A DNA stretch of 64,000 nucleotides, from assembly GCF_014698035.1 (NCBI RefSeq), contig NZ_JACJSF010000007.1, forward strand, positions 1-64,000. Reading direction: 5' to 3'. The notes below the pieces were generated by a model. The model saw only the letters and a list, made by a program, of their open reading frames with translations. It was not told where the DNA came from and did not search any database. Source of the stretch: Desmonostoc muscorum FACHB-395 (GTDB lineage: Bacteria; Cyanobacteriota; Cyanobacteriia; Cyanobacteriales; Nostocaceae). The position numbers were made by a program, and so were the translations under genes. Shown here one piece after another: positions 26,829 to 34,713 of this stretch (positions are counted from its first letter, which is position 1; every line of letters starts with the position of its first letter).

Positions 26829-27095
26829 ATGGAATTTTACACAGTAGTACTCAAGCAAAGCGCTGGTTATTGGGTTGCTTTGTGTTTAGAAAATGGAATT
26901 GTAGGACAGGGCACTATTCAAGAAGATGCAATTAGCAAGCTAAAAGAGGCTATTGAATCTTTTGAAATTGTTTATGAGTCTGAAAATAATATTTATAAAT
27001 CTCCCGTTTCAATAGATGAATTACATGAATTTTTATTTGTTGAAGAAAAAGAACAAGATTCAGAGATATATGAATTAAGGAAGGTTTATGCCTAA
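26829..27095 (+). CDS. hicB: HicB-type antitoxin
   Basis: 88 residues. It begins MEFYTVVLKQSAGYWVALCLENGIVGQG and goes on TIQEDAISKLKEAIESFE, the degraded RNase-H-like fold of HicB antitoxins. The C-terminal DNA-binding domain of longer HicB proteins is absent or very short. The last 8 bases overlap the start of hicA, so translation is coupled. Order antitoxin-toxin is usual in cyanobacteria. Confidence 0.87.
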   Translation: MEFYTVVLKQSAGYWVALCLENGIVGQGTIQEDAISKLKEAIESFEIVYESENNIYKSPVSIDELHEFLFVEEKEQDSEIYELRKVYA

Positions 27096-27327
27096 AAATA
27101 TACCTTCCCTGAAACCAAAGGAGTTAATTAAGCTTTTAGAACAAGCAGGTTGCACATTTCATAGAGAAGGAAAAGGCGACCATTGTTTATATACTCGTGA
27201 AGTTGATGGTAAAAGGAGAGTAGTTCCTATAGATATGGGTGCAAGAGAAATGTCTCCTGGTTATGTTTTGCGTATTTTTCGGCAATTTGGTTTTACTGAT
27301 GAGGAAATAGAAAGTCTTTTAAGTTAA
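27088..27327 (+). CDS. hicA: HicA-type mRNA interferase toxin
   Basis: 79 residues with the double-stranded-RNA-binding-like fold of HicA: LKPKELIKLLEQAGCTFHREGKGDHCLYTRE. The active-site histidine would be His32 in GKGDHCLY. The C-terminal half, VPIDMGAREMSPGYVLRIFRQFGFTDEE, is typical. It cleaves mRNA unless bound by HicB. It converges with the NACHT gene, stop to stop within 42 bases, so the two systems form one defence-type block. Confidence 0.9.
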   Translation: MPKNIPSLKPKELIKLLEQAGCTFHREGKGDHCLYTREVDGKRRVVPIDMGAREMSPGYVLRIFRQFGFTDEEIESLLS

Positions 27328-27368
27328 ATTTAAGTAATTTTAAGTTACCCTATGACATTATAGTAATC

Positions 27369-30300
27369 TCATTTAGCATATGTAGTAAAGTTCAATCTCA
27401 GACCAAATTGCTGGGCAAGTGTTTGGTAACGCATACGCACTTCTTCGACGGATATTTCTAATTGAGCAGCAGCATAATTAACTCGTTCTTCATCAATCTC
27501 TTCTCCAGGATCTAGAAAGGGGTTAAGAGCATCAACATCTCTAGAAAGCAGCTTGCGATCTATTTTATCCTGACAAATCCAAGATAATGCTCTAAGTGTT
27601 ATTACCCTCGTATTTTGATTCTCAGATGACAACCTGTTTAGTAACTTTTGTATAGTTTTAGTATCCCCAAGTTTTACTAGTGCTGCCTCTACTGCTTCCT
27701 GCACATCGCTATCGGCATCATTGAGCTTGGCAATCAAGGGTTCAAGCGCTCGTGCATCCTTAATCTCTCCTAGTGCCCCTGCTACTGCTCGCTGCATATC
27801 GCTATCGGCATCATTGAGCTTGGCAATCAAGGGTTCAAGCGCTCGTGCATCTTTAATCTCTCCTAATGCCCCTACTACTGCTCGTTGCACATCGCTATCT
27901 GCATCATTGAGCTTGGCTATTAGGGATTCAAGTGCTCGTGCATCTTTAATCCCTCCCAATGCCCCTGCTACTGCTCGCCGCACATTGCTATCAGCATCAT
28001 TGAGCTTGGCTATTAGGGATTCAAGTGCTCGTACATCCTTAATCCCTCCCAATGCCCTTGCTACTGCTTGCCGCACATTGCTATCAGCATCATTGAGCTT
28101 GGCTATTAGGGGTTCAAGTGCTCGTGCATCCTTAATCTCTCCTAGTGCCCCTGCTACTGCCTGCTGTACAAAGTTAAAGTTATCGGCATCATTGAGCTTG
28201 GCTATTAGGGGTTCAACTGCTCGTGCATCCTTAATCTCTCCTAATGCCCCTGCTACTGCCTGCTGTACAAAGTTATCGGCATCATTGAGCTTGGCTATTA
28301 GGGGTTCAAGTGCTCGTGCATCCTTAATCTCTCCTAGTGCCCATGCTACTGCCTGCTGTACAAAGTTATCGGCATCATTGAGCTTGGCTATTAGGGGTTC
28401 AACTGCTCGTGTATCCTTAATCTCTCCCAATGCCTCTGCTACTGCTCGCCGCACATCGCTATCGGCATCATTGAGCTTTGCAATTAGTGGTTCAACTGCC
28501 TGCTTTTCACGTTCGTTACCTAGAATTTCGGATATTAAAGCCAATGCTTGTGTATCAGATGTTGGATTACTGATAAAAGAGATTAACTGCTCTTTCTCTG
28601 TTATTGATGGTTGCCAATGCTTTATATTAGGATAAAAATTAGCATTGAACAATCGCAGTACTCTGGCTGCGGCATGGGAAGTGGGGAGGCTGCTCGTAAG
28701 CATTTCTAGCAAAGCATCCACCATTCCAGGCACATCATCAAAAAAGCGCTGCTGAATTTGTGAAAGAATAATTTTCTTCCAAAGTATTTGCTCAATAATG
28801 AAGGCTGCCTCTATGAATTCTTCTTGACTTAACTTAAGACGGGATACTTGTTCCACATAATATTTATCGATAATTTCCGGCTCGTTTGACATTGATTTTG
28901 TGGTAATCATTCCCAAAAGACCACCACAACCACCGCGAACTTTTGCTTCTCTTCGTTGAAATTCGTGGAGAAGGATAGAACACAGTATTTTTGCCCACTG
29001 AGATTCAGCCAATTCTCTAGCAGCAGTATCTACACTAGTTTTCAAAAATGGTGCATTGCCGTCAGACTCACTAACATTCCTAACAAACTGTTGCAATATT
29101 TCCATTGCCATTTGCTCACTGACATTAGGCTCATCAGCTAAACAAAGAGCAGCCAGCACTGCACGGGGACGGGCAGTAATCTGAGCATCTTCTGTTTCAA
29201 GCGGTTTGAGGATAGCTCGCAAAACATCGTCCACATCATCATCTTTGCAGGAGGCCACACAAAGACGTATTGCCTCTCGCCAGTTTTCAGTTACCACTAC
29301 CTCTTGCTGACTGCGAAGGCGAACAGGATGATCAGATTGCACTTCATTAATTTGGGCAGCAAGTGGGGCTACATAGTCAGCAATCTTGAGAGAGCGATCG
29401 CGGTTAGGAAAATGACCTTCCACAAGTGCCAATCCTGCCAAGTATTCTTGAAACGTGAGGTGACGAAATTCAAATACAGGAGTGTCTCTGCCATTATGTG
29501 GAATAACACCCGCTTCTACTAAAATACCTGTGCGGCGCTCTAACAGAATTAGAAATTCTTTAGGTGTGTGATTTTTTACGTCATGAAGATTGGGATACTC
29601 TTCCCGGAACTTTTCAAATAAATCTATCACTTCATCTTTCCGAAGCTGCTGTACTCCTCTATGACACATGGCATAGGCAATATACTCTAATTGCGGTAAT
29701 GCTTCATCATCATCTATAGGTTTGTCTACTTCAGAGCGCCAGTTAAGTAGTACATCTACTGCTTGTGCGTATAACTTATGTCGGCGAGTCGGCAGTTTAC
29801 CAACTTTACGCTTAACCAACGCCATTGTAGTAAGCAGCATTGGATTCCCCGTGAGACGCTCAATGCGTTCAGCACTATGAATGTCTTGAATCAATTCTGT
29901 TTTTGCCTTTTCTTTTCGCTCTGGTAATTCGGTAATATCACACCAGCGACTAGCAAAATCATCTTTATCTTCTTTTATCAGTTCGGCTACTGTAACATGC
30001 TCAAACTGCCGCCCTATGCGGTAATTCATTTCTCGATAGCCAACAATGCGGGAGGTAACAATTATGGGAGCTTGTTTGTATGCGTCACAAATTTTTTCAA
30101 TCTGTTGGCAGAATTTAGCTCGTAAAAGAGAATCTGTGATCTCATCCAAGCCGTCTATAAGTAACAGTGCTGTACCTTGTTGAAGTTTTTGTCTTAAAGT
30201 GTCACGCAAAGCAGTGCATTCAGTCGTGGTCATCTCGGCTTTACGCAAGGTGTAATGCAGAATATCGTCTAGTGAACCACTAAGGCTGACATCATTCAAA

Positions 30301-31205
30301 TCTCGACAACGGATAATAATTGGTAGCCAATCCTCATCAGGAAGTGTAGATACATCGGGCAAATCCTTCCAGTCTGGGTCTTGTTTGAGCCGCAGCAAGT
30401 AGGCTGTGGTAATCCAACGAATCATAGTAGTCTTTCCTGCCCCAGGATCTCCCAGGACAACTAATCGTCTAGCCTTAGCCAGTCGTTCTCCAACGGGAAC
30501 CCGCTTACCTCTATCTTCCCTTTTGTCTTTTTCTTCACTACTCCAGCCTGCTCTCCTACGCTGCATCGCAATGCGGCGCTTTTCAATTGCCGCTAATTCT
30601 ACTTCATCAACTTCAGCATTGGAGACAATTTCTACTTGGACGCGGAGTGCTACGTAAAGCTGACGTAGTAACAGGTTTTTGATGGCAATATGGCGATCGA
30701 ACTCTGGTAAGTTAGCCAAATCGATAATGTCGCAGGACTCCAAAGCCAGTTCCCGATAACGCTGTTCTGCGTCATTTCCCCCTTTTACATAATCGGGAGG
30801 TGCTTGCAAAGGATAATATTTCTTCAGAGCAGTAACTAAATCTTGTTGTGCTTTTGTAGGATCTTGCCAATATTGAGCAATGCATTCATCAAATACCAAT
30901 GCCTCTACGTCAGCTTCTTCATCCATTTGTACGCAAAAGACTCGCACTCGATAGTTGCTTCTTGCAGCGTTAACAATCTGACGTGCCCATTTGGTTCCCA
31001 ATGCTTTGATAGTTCCACAAAGTACTACCGGGCTACCACTACTCAAAGCCTTAGAAGCTTCTTTAACGAAAGATTCTCCTACAATTACCGTTCCCTGATG
31101 CGCTACTTCATAGCCAGCTTCTCGAATCGGTTCCCCTAATTTTTCGGCAAACTCCTCTTCTCCCTTTGCATGGGCTATAAGAACCTGCTGAAGTATTTTT
31201 TTCAT
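27369..31205 (-). CDS. TIR-like/NACHT ATPase/HEAT-repeat protein (STAND, NLR-like)
   Basis: 1278 residues. Residues 1-132 form a TIR-like fold (VLIAHAKGEEEFAEKL, GESFVKEASKALSSGSPVVLC). Where TIR enzymes have the catalytic Glu after W (GTKWARQIV, 70-78) it has none, so it is probably an adaptor. A linker with LRQLYVALRVQVEI leads to a NACHT NTPase: Walker A LGDPGAGKTT (251-260), Walker B LLLIDGLDEI (347-356). A helical region follows. About 900-1180 are nine 31-residue HEAT units almost identical to each other, one lengthened by two residues. The last 95 residues have no recognised domain. The start overlaps the TIR gene stop (ATGA). Expected role: nucleotide-driven assembly on sensing an invader. 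Confidence 0.88.
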   Translation of the reverse strand: MKKILQQVLIAHAKGEEEFAEKLGEPIREAGYEVAHQGTVIVGESFVKEASKALSSGSPVVLCGTIKALGTKWARQIVNAARSNYRVRVFCVQMDEEADVEALVFDECIAQYWQDPTKAQQDLVTALKKYYPLQAPPDYVKGGNDAEQRYRELALESCDIIDLANLPEFDRHIAIKNLLLRQLYVALRVQVEIVSNAEVDEVELAAIEKRRIAMQRRRAGWSSEEKDKREDRGKRVPVGERLAKARRLVVLGDPGAGKTTMIRWITTAYLLRLKQDPDWKDLPDVSTLPDEDWLPIIIRCRDLNDVSLSGSLDDILHYTLRKAEMTTTECTALRDTLRQKLQQGTALLLIDGLDEITDSLLRAKFCQQIEKICDAYKQAPIIVTSRIVGYREMNYRIGRQFEHVTVAELIKEDKDDFASRWCDITELPERKEKAKTELIQDIHSAERIERLTGNPMLLTTMALVKRKVGKLPTRRHKLYAQAVDVLLNWRSEVDKPIDDDEALPQLEYIAYAMCHRGVQQLRKDEVIDLFEKFREEYPNLHDVKNHTPKEFLILLERRTGILVEAGVIPHNGRDTPVFEFRHLTFQEYLAGLALVEGHFPNRDRSLKIADYVAPLAAQINEVQSDHPVRLRSQQEVVVTENWREAIRLCVASCKDDDVDDVLRAILKPLETEDAQITARPRAVLAALCLADEPNVSEQMAMEILQQFVRNVSESDGNAPFLKTSVDTAARELAESQWAKILCSILLHEFQRREAKVRGGCGGLLGMITTKSMSNEPEIIDKYYVEQVSRLKLSQEEFIEAAFIIEQILWKKIILSQIQQRFFDDVPGMVDALLEMLTSSLPTSHAAARVLRLFNANFYPNIKHWQPSITEKEQLISFISNPTSDTQALALISEILGNEREKQAVEPLIAKLNDADSDVRRAVAEALGEIKDTRAVEPLIAKLNDADNFVQQAVAWALGEIKDARALEPLIAKLNDADNFVQQAVAGALGEIKDARAVEPLIAKLNDADNFNFVQQAVAGALGEIKDARALEPLIAKLNDADSNVRQAVARALGGIKDVRALESLIAKLNDADSNVRRAVAGALGGIKDARALESLIAKLNDADSDVQRAVVGALGEIKDARALEPLIAKLNDADSDMQRAVAGALGEIKDARALEPLIAKLNDADSDVQEAVEAALVKLGDTKTIQKLLNRLSSENQNTRVITLRALSWICQDKIDRKLLSRDVDALNPFLDPGEEIDEERVNYAAAQLEISVEEVRMRYQTLAQQFGLRLNFTTYAK
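27670..28510 (-). repeat. Nine tandem 93-base units encoding HEAT repeats
   Basis: The protein repeats share LIAKLNDAD, then a five-residue variable patch (SDVRR, NFVQQ, SNVRQ, SNVRR, SDVQR, SDMQR, SDVQE), then a conserved AV.xALGEIKDxRA(L/V)E. One unit (near 28160-28190) has a 6-base duplication giving NFNFVQQ. The DNA is nearly as similar as the protein, which indicates recent duplication or gene conversion. Confidence 0.9.
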
Positions 31206-31585
31206 TTGACAGCCCTTAGCAAATCAGATACACCTTTAGACCAGTCTTTAATTAAGTCAGCATACTTGATATCAGCTAATATGGCAGGTGGTTTGCCTCC
31301 GGTCAGCAAAACGGGTAAAACTTTAACTCCGTGTCCACTCAGTTGCCGTGCTAAAACTGACATCCATTCACGATTTACCCACGGAGACAGATCAGATGAA
31401 GAATAACACAATACTAAATAACTTAGTCCTTCCAGTCCTTCATTGACGCGCTCAACAATCGAATCACCAACATCGATTTTCCATTCAGCAAACCACACTT
31501 GATGCCCAGCACTAGCTACTTCTGAAGCTAGTTTTTCAGCTGGCTCAGTATCAATTTGTCGATAGCTTATAAAAACGTTAGCCAT
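31202..31585 (-). CDS. TIR-domain protein, putative NADase effector
   Basis: 127 residues, consisting of one TIR domain. Beta-strand A is ANVFISYRQID, followed by GHQVWFAEWKIDVGDSIVERV (the BB-loop region) and LVLCYSSSDLSPWVNREW. Glu73 in PWVNREW holds the place of the catalytic glutamate of NAD-consuming TIRs (WC..E pattern). It has no transmembrane or sensor part. Its stop overlaps the start of the NACHT gene by four bases, so equal synthesis is likely. I infer that the NACHT protein gathers and activates it. A TIR that makes a signal nucleotide is an alternative. Confidence 0.87.
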   Translation of the reverse strand: MANVFISYRQIDTEPAEKLASEVASAGHQVWFAEWKIDVGDSIVERVNEGLEGLSYLVLCYSSSDLSPWVNREWMSVLARQLSGHGVKVLPVLLTGGKPPAILADIKYADLIKDWSKGVSDLLRAVK

Positions 31586-31609
31586 AATATAGTAAGTTAA
31601 TCTTTAATT

Positions 31610-31629
31610 TATACTTAATTTTAAGTATA
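31610..31629. promoter_or_regulatory. Perfect palindrome TATACTTAA-TT-TTAAGTATA, candidate operator
   Basis: Nine-base arms with a two-base spacer, 24 bases before the ATG of the TIR gene. The adjoining AAGTATACTT (31623-31632) is itself a palindrome. Position and symmetry suit a repressor site overlapping the promoter or leader. AT-only palindromes can arise by chance in such AT-rich sequence, so this is a candidate only. Confidence 0.5.
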
Positions 31630-31909
31630 CTTGGTTAATTTAAAAACTCATATCTAGTCAAATAAACAAAATATTAAAGCATTCCAAAGAAAGATGTATC
31701 TTCCAAAACGGGATGCTCACTGTTAATCAAAGATAAATGATTGCTTTCCTCACAAGTTCCTCAAATTGTTTTGCTATATATAAATATGGGGCGAAAACCT
31801 TTAAGAATATTTAAATTCAAAAATCGCTAAACATAGTTGAGGGATTAGTCATTTTTGATAATCCAGCATTTGGAAATCTGAAACAGTAAAGACCAATTAC
31901 CAATGAAAT

Positions 31910-31915
31910 AGGAGG
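31910..31915 (+). promoter_or_regulatory. Strong ribosome-binding site of the uspA-like gene
   Basis: AGGAGG lies 6 bases before the first ATG (31922) and 9 before the second (31925). It is a full Shine-Dalgarno core, uncommon in this window. Confidence 0.75.
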
Positions 31916-31921
31916 TCTATT

Positions 31922-32461
31922 ATGATGTTTAAAAAGATTTTAGTTGCATTAGATCGCTCAGAAATAGGGCAACAAGTTTTTGAAGAAGCATTGAGTTTAG
32001 CAAAGTTAACACAAGCTAGCTTAATGTTAGTCCATGTTCTATCTCCAGAAGAAGAGGGTAGCCCTTACGTACCTATGATGTCTAATTTTGACTACTATCC
32101 AGGATTGACTAGTCAAAGCTTTGAGTTATACCAAAAGCAGTGGGATACCTTTAAAAATTTGGGAATCCAGATGTTGCAATCTTTCTCTGCCCAAGCTAAT
32201 ACAGCAGGTGTAAATACAGAATTTACACAAAATGTTGGTAATCCTGGCAGGATTATTTGTGACTTAGCCCATAGTTCTGGCGCTGACCTAATTGTTATGG
32301 GGCGGCGGGGTCATTCTGGGCTAATGGAACTATTTCTCGGTAGTGTGAGTAACTATGTTCTTCACCATGCTTCTTGTTCGGTTCATGTTGTGCATCTTTC
32401 AGCTGCTGTTAAAAAAGATGAAGTTGTCAAAGAAACTACAAGTACTTTAAGCGTTAACTAA
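31922..32461 (+). CDS. Universal stress protein (UspA family)
   Basis: 179 residues with one Usp domain: FKKILVALDRSEIGQQVFEEAL at the start, LVHVLSPEEE, and the late ADLIVMGRRGHSGLMELFLGSVSNYVLHHASCSVHVV. The Gly-2x-Gly-9x-Gly-Ser/Thr nucleotide-binding signature is present, so it is probably of the ATP-binding type. An insert of about 30 residues (YVPMMSNFDYYPGL region) is common in cyanobacterial forms. It is a single gene with a strong ribosome-binding site. Confidence 0.9.
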   Translation: MMFKKILVALDRSEIGQQVFEEALSLAKLTQASLMLVHVLSPEEEGSPYVPMMSNFDYYPGLTSQSFELYQKQWDTFKNLGIQMLQSFSAQANTAGVNTEFTQNVGNPGRIICDLAHSSGADLIVMGRRGHSGLMELFLGSVSNYVLHHASCSVHVVHLSAAVKKDEVVKETTSTLSVN

Positions 32462-32808
32462 TTACTACTTTGTCAAACTAGTTTTGAGGATTTGTAGTAA
32501 GGATTTTAGGGTTTAGAAGAGAAGGACTAAAGTCCTTACTACGAACTTGCTTACCATTAATTTAAACTTGACAGACTACTAATATTGCATAAATCATAGC
32601 CAGCCAAATTCTGAATTTGGTTTATTTTCAACTACCCAATTACCTCAATTAATGGCCTCTATAGAGTTAAATCGCTACAGACTATCCTTAACTGCACGGT
32701 ATTAGGCTAAAATTGAGCGTAGGCGTAGCCCGTCGTAGACATCGCTTTTTCAGTGAAAAAGAAAAAGTCCTCTACCCAAAATTAGAGTTGAGAGCAAAAA
32801 GTGGATCT
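32462..32808. other. Intergenic with exact dispersed repeat
   Basis: No gene is seen in this stretch. It contains the 29-base repeat at 32717-32745 that matches 6153-6181 exactly in reverse complement, and a weak inverted repeat GTAAGGATTTTAG/CTAAAGTCCTTAC near 32496-32541. Confidence 0.5.
32717..32745. repeat. Dispersed 29-base repeat, copy 2 (inverted)
   Basis: Exact reverse complement of 6153-6181. It starts GCGTAGGCGTAGCCC and ends AGACATCGC. An open frame runs through it into the downstream gene, but the added N-terminal residues are repeat-encoded and not believed. Confidence 0.85.
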
Positions 32809-33174
32809 ATGAAAGAAGATACCATTGAGATCGCTGGTTTTCATGCTCATGTTTACTTCGATGCTGCGAGTCGGGATGTCGCTGCGCGTGTACGTGAAGG
32901 ATTGGGCGCTAGATTTGACGTGCAACTCGGACGCTGGTTTGATAAGCCTATTGGGCCCCACCCAAAGGGGATGTATCAAGTTGCTTTCTTACCGAATCAG
33001 TTTGATAAAGTCGTTCCTTGGTTAATGCTTAATCGTGAGGGATTAGATATTCTTGTCCACCCTGAGACAGGCGATGCTATCTCAGACCACGCGGTTTATT
33101 CTCTCTGGTTAGGAGAAAAGTTAGATTTGAATATTGAGTTTCTTCGACAACTTAGTTCGACTTCATCCAATTAA
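32809..33174 (+). CDS. DOPA 4,5-dioxygenase-like protein
   Basis: 121 residues from the ATG at 32809, chosen because upstream codons derive from a dispersed repeat. It shows the small-domain signature IAGFHAHVYFD, the mid-segment PIGPHPKGMYQVAF and ILVHPETGDAISDHAVYSLWLGE, with conserved histidines suited to metal binding. The family includes fungal DOPA 4,5-dioxygenase, which opens catechol rings. In bacteria the substrate is mostly untested. It lies convergent to the Rieske oxygenase gene. Confidence 0.85.
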   Translation: MKEDTIEIAGFHAHVYFDAASRDVAARVREGLGARFDVQLGRWFDKPIGPHPKGMYQVAFLPNQFDKVVPWLMLNREGLDILVHPETGDAISDHAVYSLWLGEKLDLNIEFLRQLSSTSSN

Positions 33175-33262
33175 GAGAAGTAACGCACTTTGTTGGGTAA
33201 AAGTTATGGGCTAAGGCGTGAAACTTGATGATGACTAAAGTGCCCACTACAAACTTCTGATG

Positions 33263-34651
33263 TTAATTTTCATATAATTCAACCACGGGTAAACCTTTTT
33301 TGGGAATGCTGCTGAGAAAGCGTTCTCGAATTGAATCTAATTTATAGCCACAAATTAAACTTACTATGCCAAGTAGAACTGGTGTGATGACTATGTTTAC
33401 AGGTAGATTAATTACGATTAGTAACAATGCTAAAATCGTCAATACTAGCGTCAAATTTTGACAAAAACTTTTGACTTTATCTATCAAAGCTAGAGATTGC
33501 CGACAACTAGGGCAATGCTTTGTATGTCTGTGCCAGATATCGTATAATTGCTCATCACTTAATTCTTGAAAAGGTGCTTCTGCTACTCCCTGCAATGCAG
33601 GTTTACCACCGGCAAATTCATCTAACCATTTCCGAAAAGTAACGATGCCAACATCAGCTACTGAAGGCATAAAATATGACTTTTGCCAAGTTCTATTCAC
33701 CACAGATTCGTTAACAACTTGAGAGTGCATCATTGATAAATCTTGGTTACTCAACTTATAGCTAGATGAATGTTTTAACCCAGTTTGTAAATATTTGGGC
33801 AGAAGCTCAAACCAGAAATTACCTTTTTGTGGAGGGCTATCAGCAATAAATTTACCAATTTGCTTACAATAACCTGACTTGGTGGGCACAAAATACAACT
33901 GAAATAAAGCAAATTTACCGTTAGAATATTTATAGCTTGTTGTATTAGAACAGGGTGGAGTGAACTTCCTAGTCGCATCCATATCTTTGTTAAAAATATT
34001 GTAACCAGAATGTTTTAACGTAAAACCATCTCCAGCAGATATTTCTCCAAATACTTCAAAATTTTGTATAGGTATTGCTCTTTTTGGAGAAAATCCAGCA
34101 ATTCCTTCATGCAAAAATTGAGCGTGAGAAGGATCAAAACTACTTTCAACAGAGACAGTGTAACCAACAGGAACTTCTGACATAAACCAATCGGTTAACG
34201 AGCTATCAATTTGAGATTCTGGCATCAGAGCAGGTTGTTTTGAAGTGCTATCTTCAAAAGAAGTAGGACTATCATCTGCCCAGATCCATAGTAATCCTTG
34301 TAACACTTGAGTAGGGTATGTTGTTACTTGCGATCGCTCACTATTACAAGCAGCTTTTAAAGCCTTTTCATCACTCAACATCGGAATATTTGTACATTTT
34401 CCCGTCTCATCAAAACACCAACCATGATGACGACACATTAGGTTTCCATTTTCATTGATACTTCCTAAAGATAACTGCGCCAATTTATGGGGGCAACTAT
34501 CATCCATTGCTACCCAATTTTGATGTTTGTCTCTCCAGATTACCAGTTTTTTTCCAAGCAAAGTGATGGGGGTCGGATAAGAGGGTTCCAGATAGCTGAC
34601 GGGAGTTATTGGATACCACTGTTTAGTCCAAGAGAAGCTAGTTATCATCAA
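33263..34651 (-). CDS. Rieske oxygenase of the PAO/chlorophyll-oxygenase type
   Basis: 462 residues. The Rieske cluster ligands are Cys53-x-His55 (SCPHKLAQL) and Cys73-x-x-His76 (CRHHGW). A mononuclear iron site is expected in SFDPSHAQFLHEG. Near the C-terminus are the CxxC pair CPSC (380-383) and then one or two membrane-spanning segments (about 400-435), as in pheophorbide a oxygenase and related plant and cyanobacterial enzymes. So it is likely anchored in the thylakoid or plasma membrane. The substrate may be a tetrapyrrole, but that is inferred. The pirin gene lies 62 bases upstream on the same strand. Confidence 0.87.
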   Translation of the reverse strand: MMITSFSWTKQWYPITPVSYLEPSYPTPITLLGKKLVIWRDKHQNWVAMDDSCPHKLAQLSLGSINENGNLMCRHHGWCFDETGKCTNIPMLSDEKALKAACNSERSQVTTYPTQVLQGLLWIWADDSPTSFEDSTSKQPALMPESQIDSSLTDWFMSEVPVGYTVSVESSFDPSHAQFLHEGIAGFSPKRAIPIQNFEVFGEISAGDGFTLKHSGYNIFNKDMDATRKFTPPCSNTTSYKYSNGKFALFQLYFVPTKSGYCKQIGKFIADSPPQKGNFWFELLPKYLQTGLKHSSSYKLSNQDLSMMHSQVVNESVVNRTWQKSYFMPSVADVGIVTFRKWLDEFAGGKPALQGVAEAPFQELSDEQLYDIWHRHTKHCPSCRQSLALIDKVKSFCQNLTLVLTILALLLIVINLPVNIVITPVLLGIVSLICGYKLDSIRERFLSSIPKKGLPVVELYEN

Positions 34652-34713
34652 ATTAATATATTCAACTTTTTTAATTAGGTTTGCGATCGCCTACCCGCAA
34701 CGCCATACTGGTA

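Larger units (their letters stand above)
31586..31921. other. Divergent upstream region of the TIR operon and uspA
   Basis: No gene is seen in these 336 AT-rich bases. They hold the 9-2-9 palindrome next to the TIR gene and the promoter and strong ribosome-binding site of the universal stress protein gene. Confidence 0.5.

Noticed and set aside
27670-28510. Regular repeats of similar length, considered as a CRISPR or non-coding array
   Set aside because: The 93-base period keeps frame, encodes HEAT helices, and has no unique spacers.
27721-28635. 304-codon plus-strand open frame with a Ser/Ala/Leu-rich repetitive product
   Set aside because: It is antisense to the HEAT-repeat array. Its repeats only mirror the 93-base units, and the NACHT gene on the minus strand has clear motifs.
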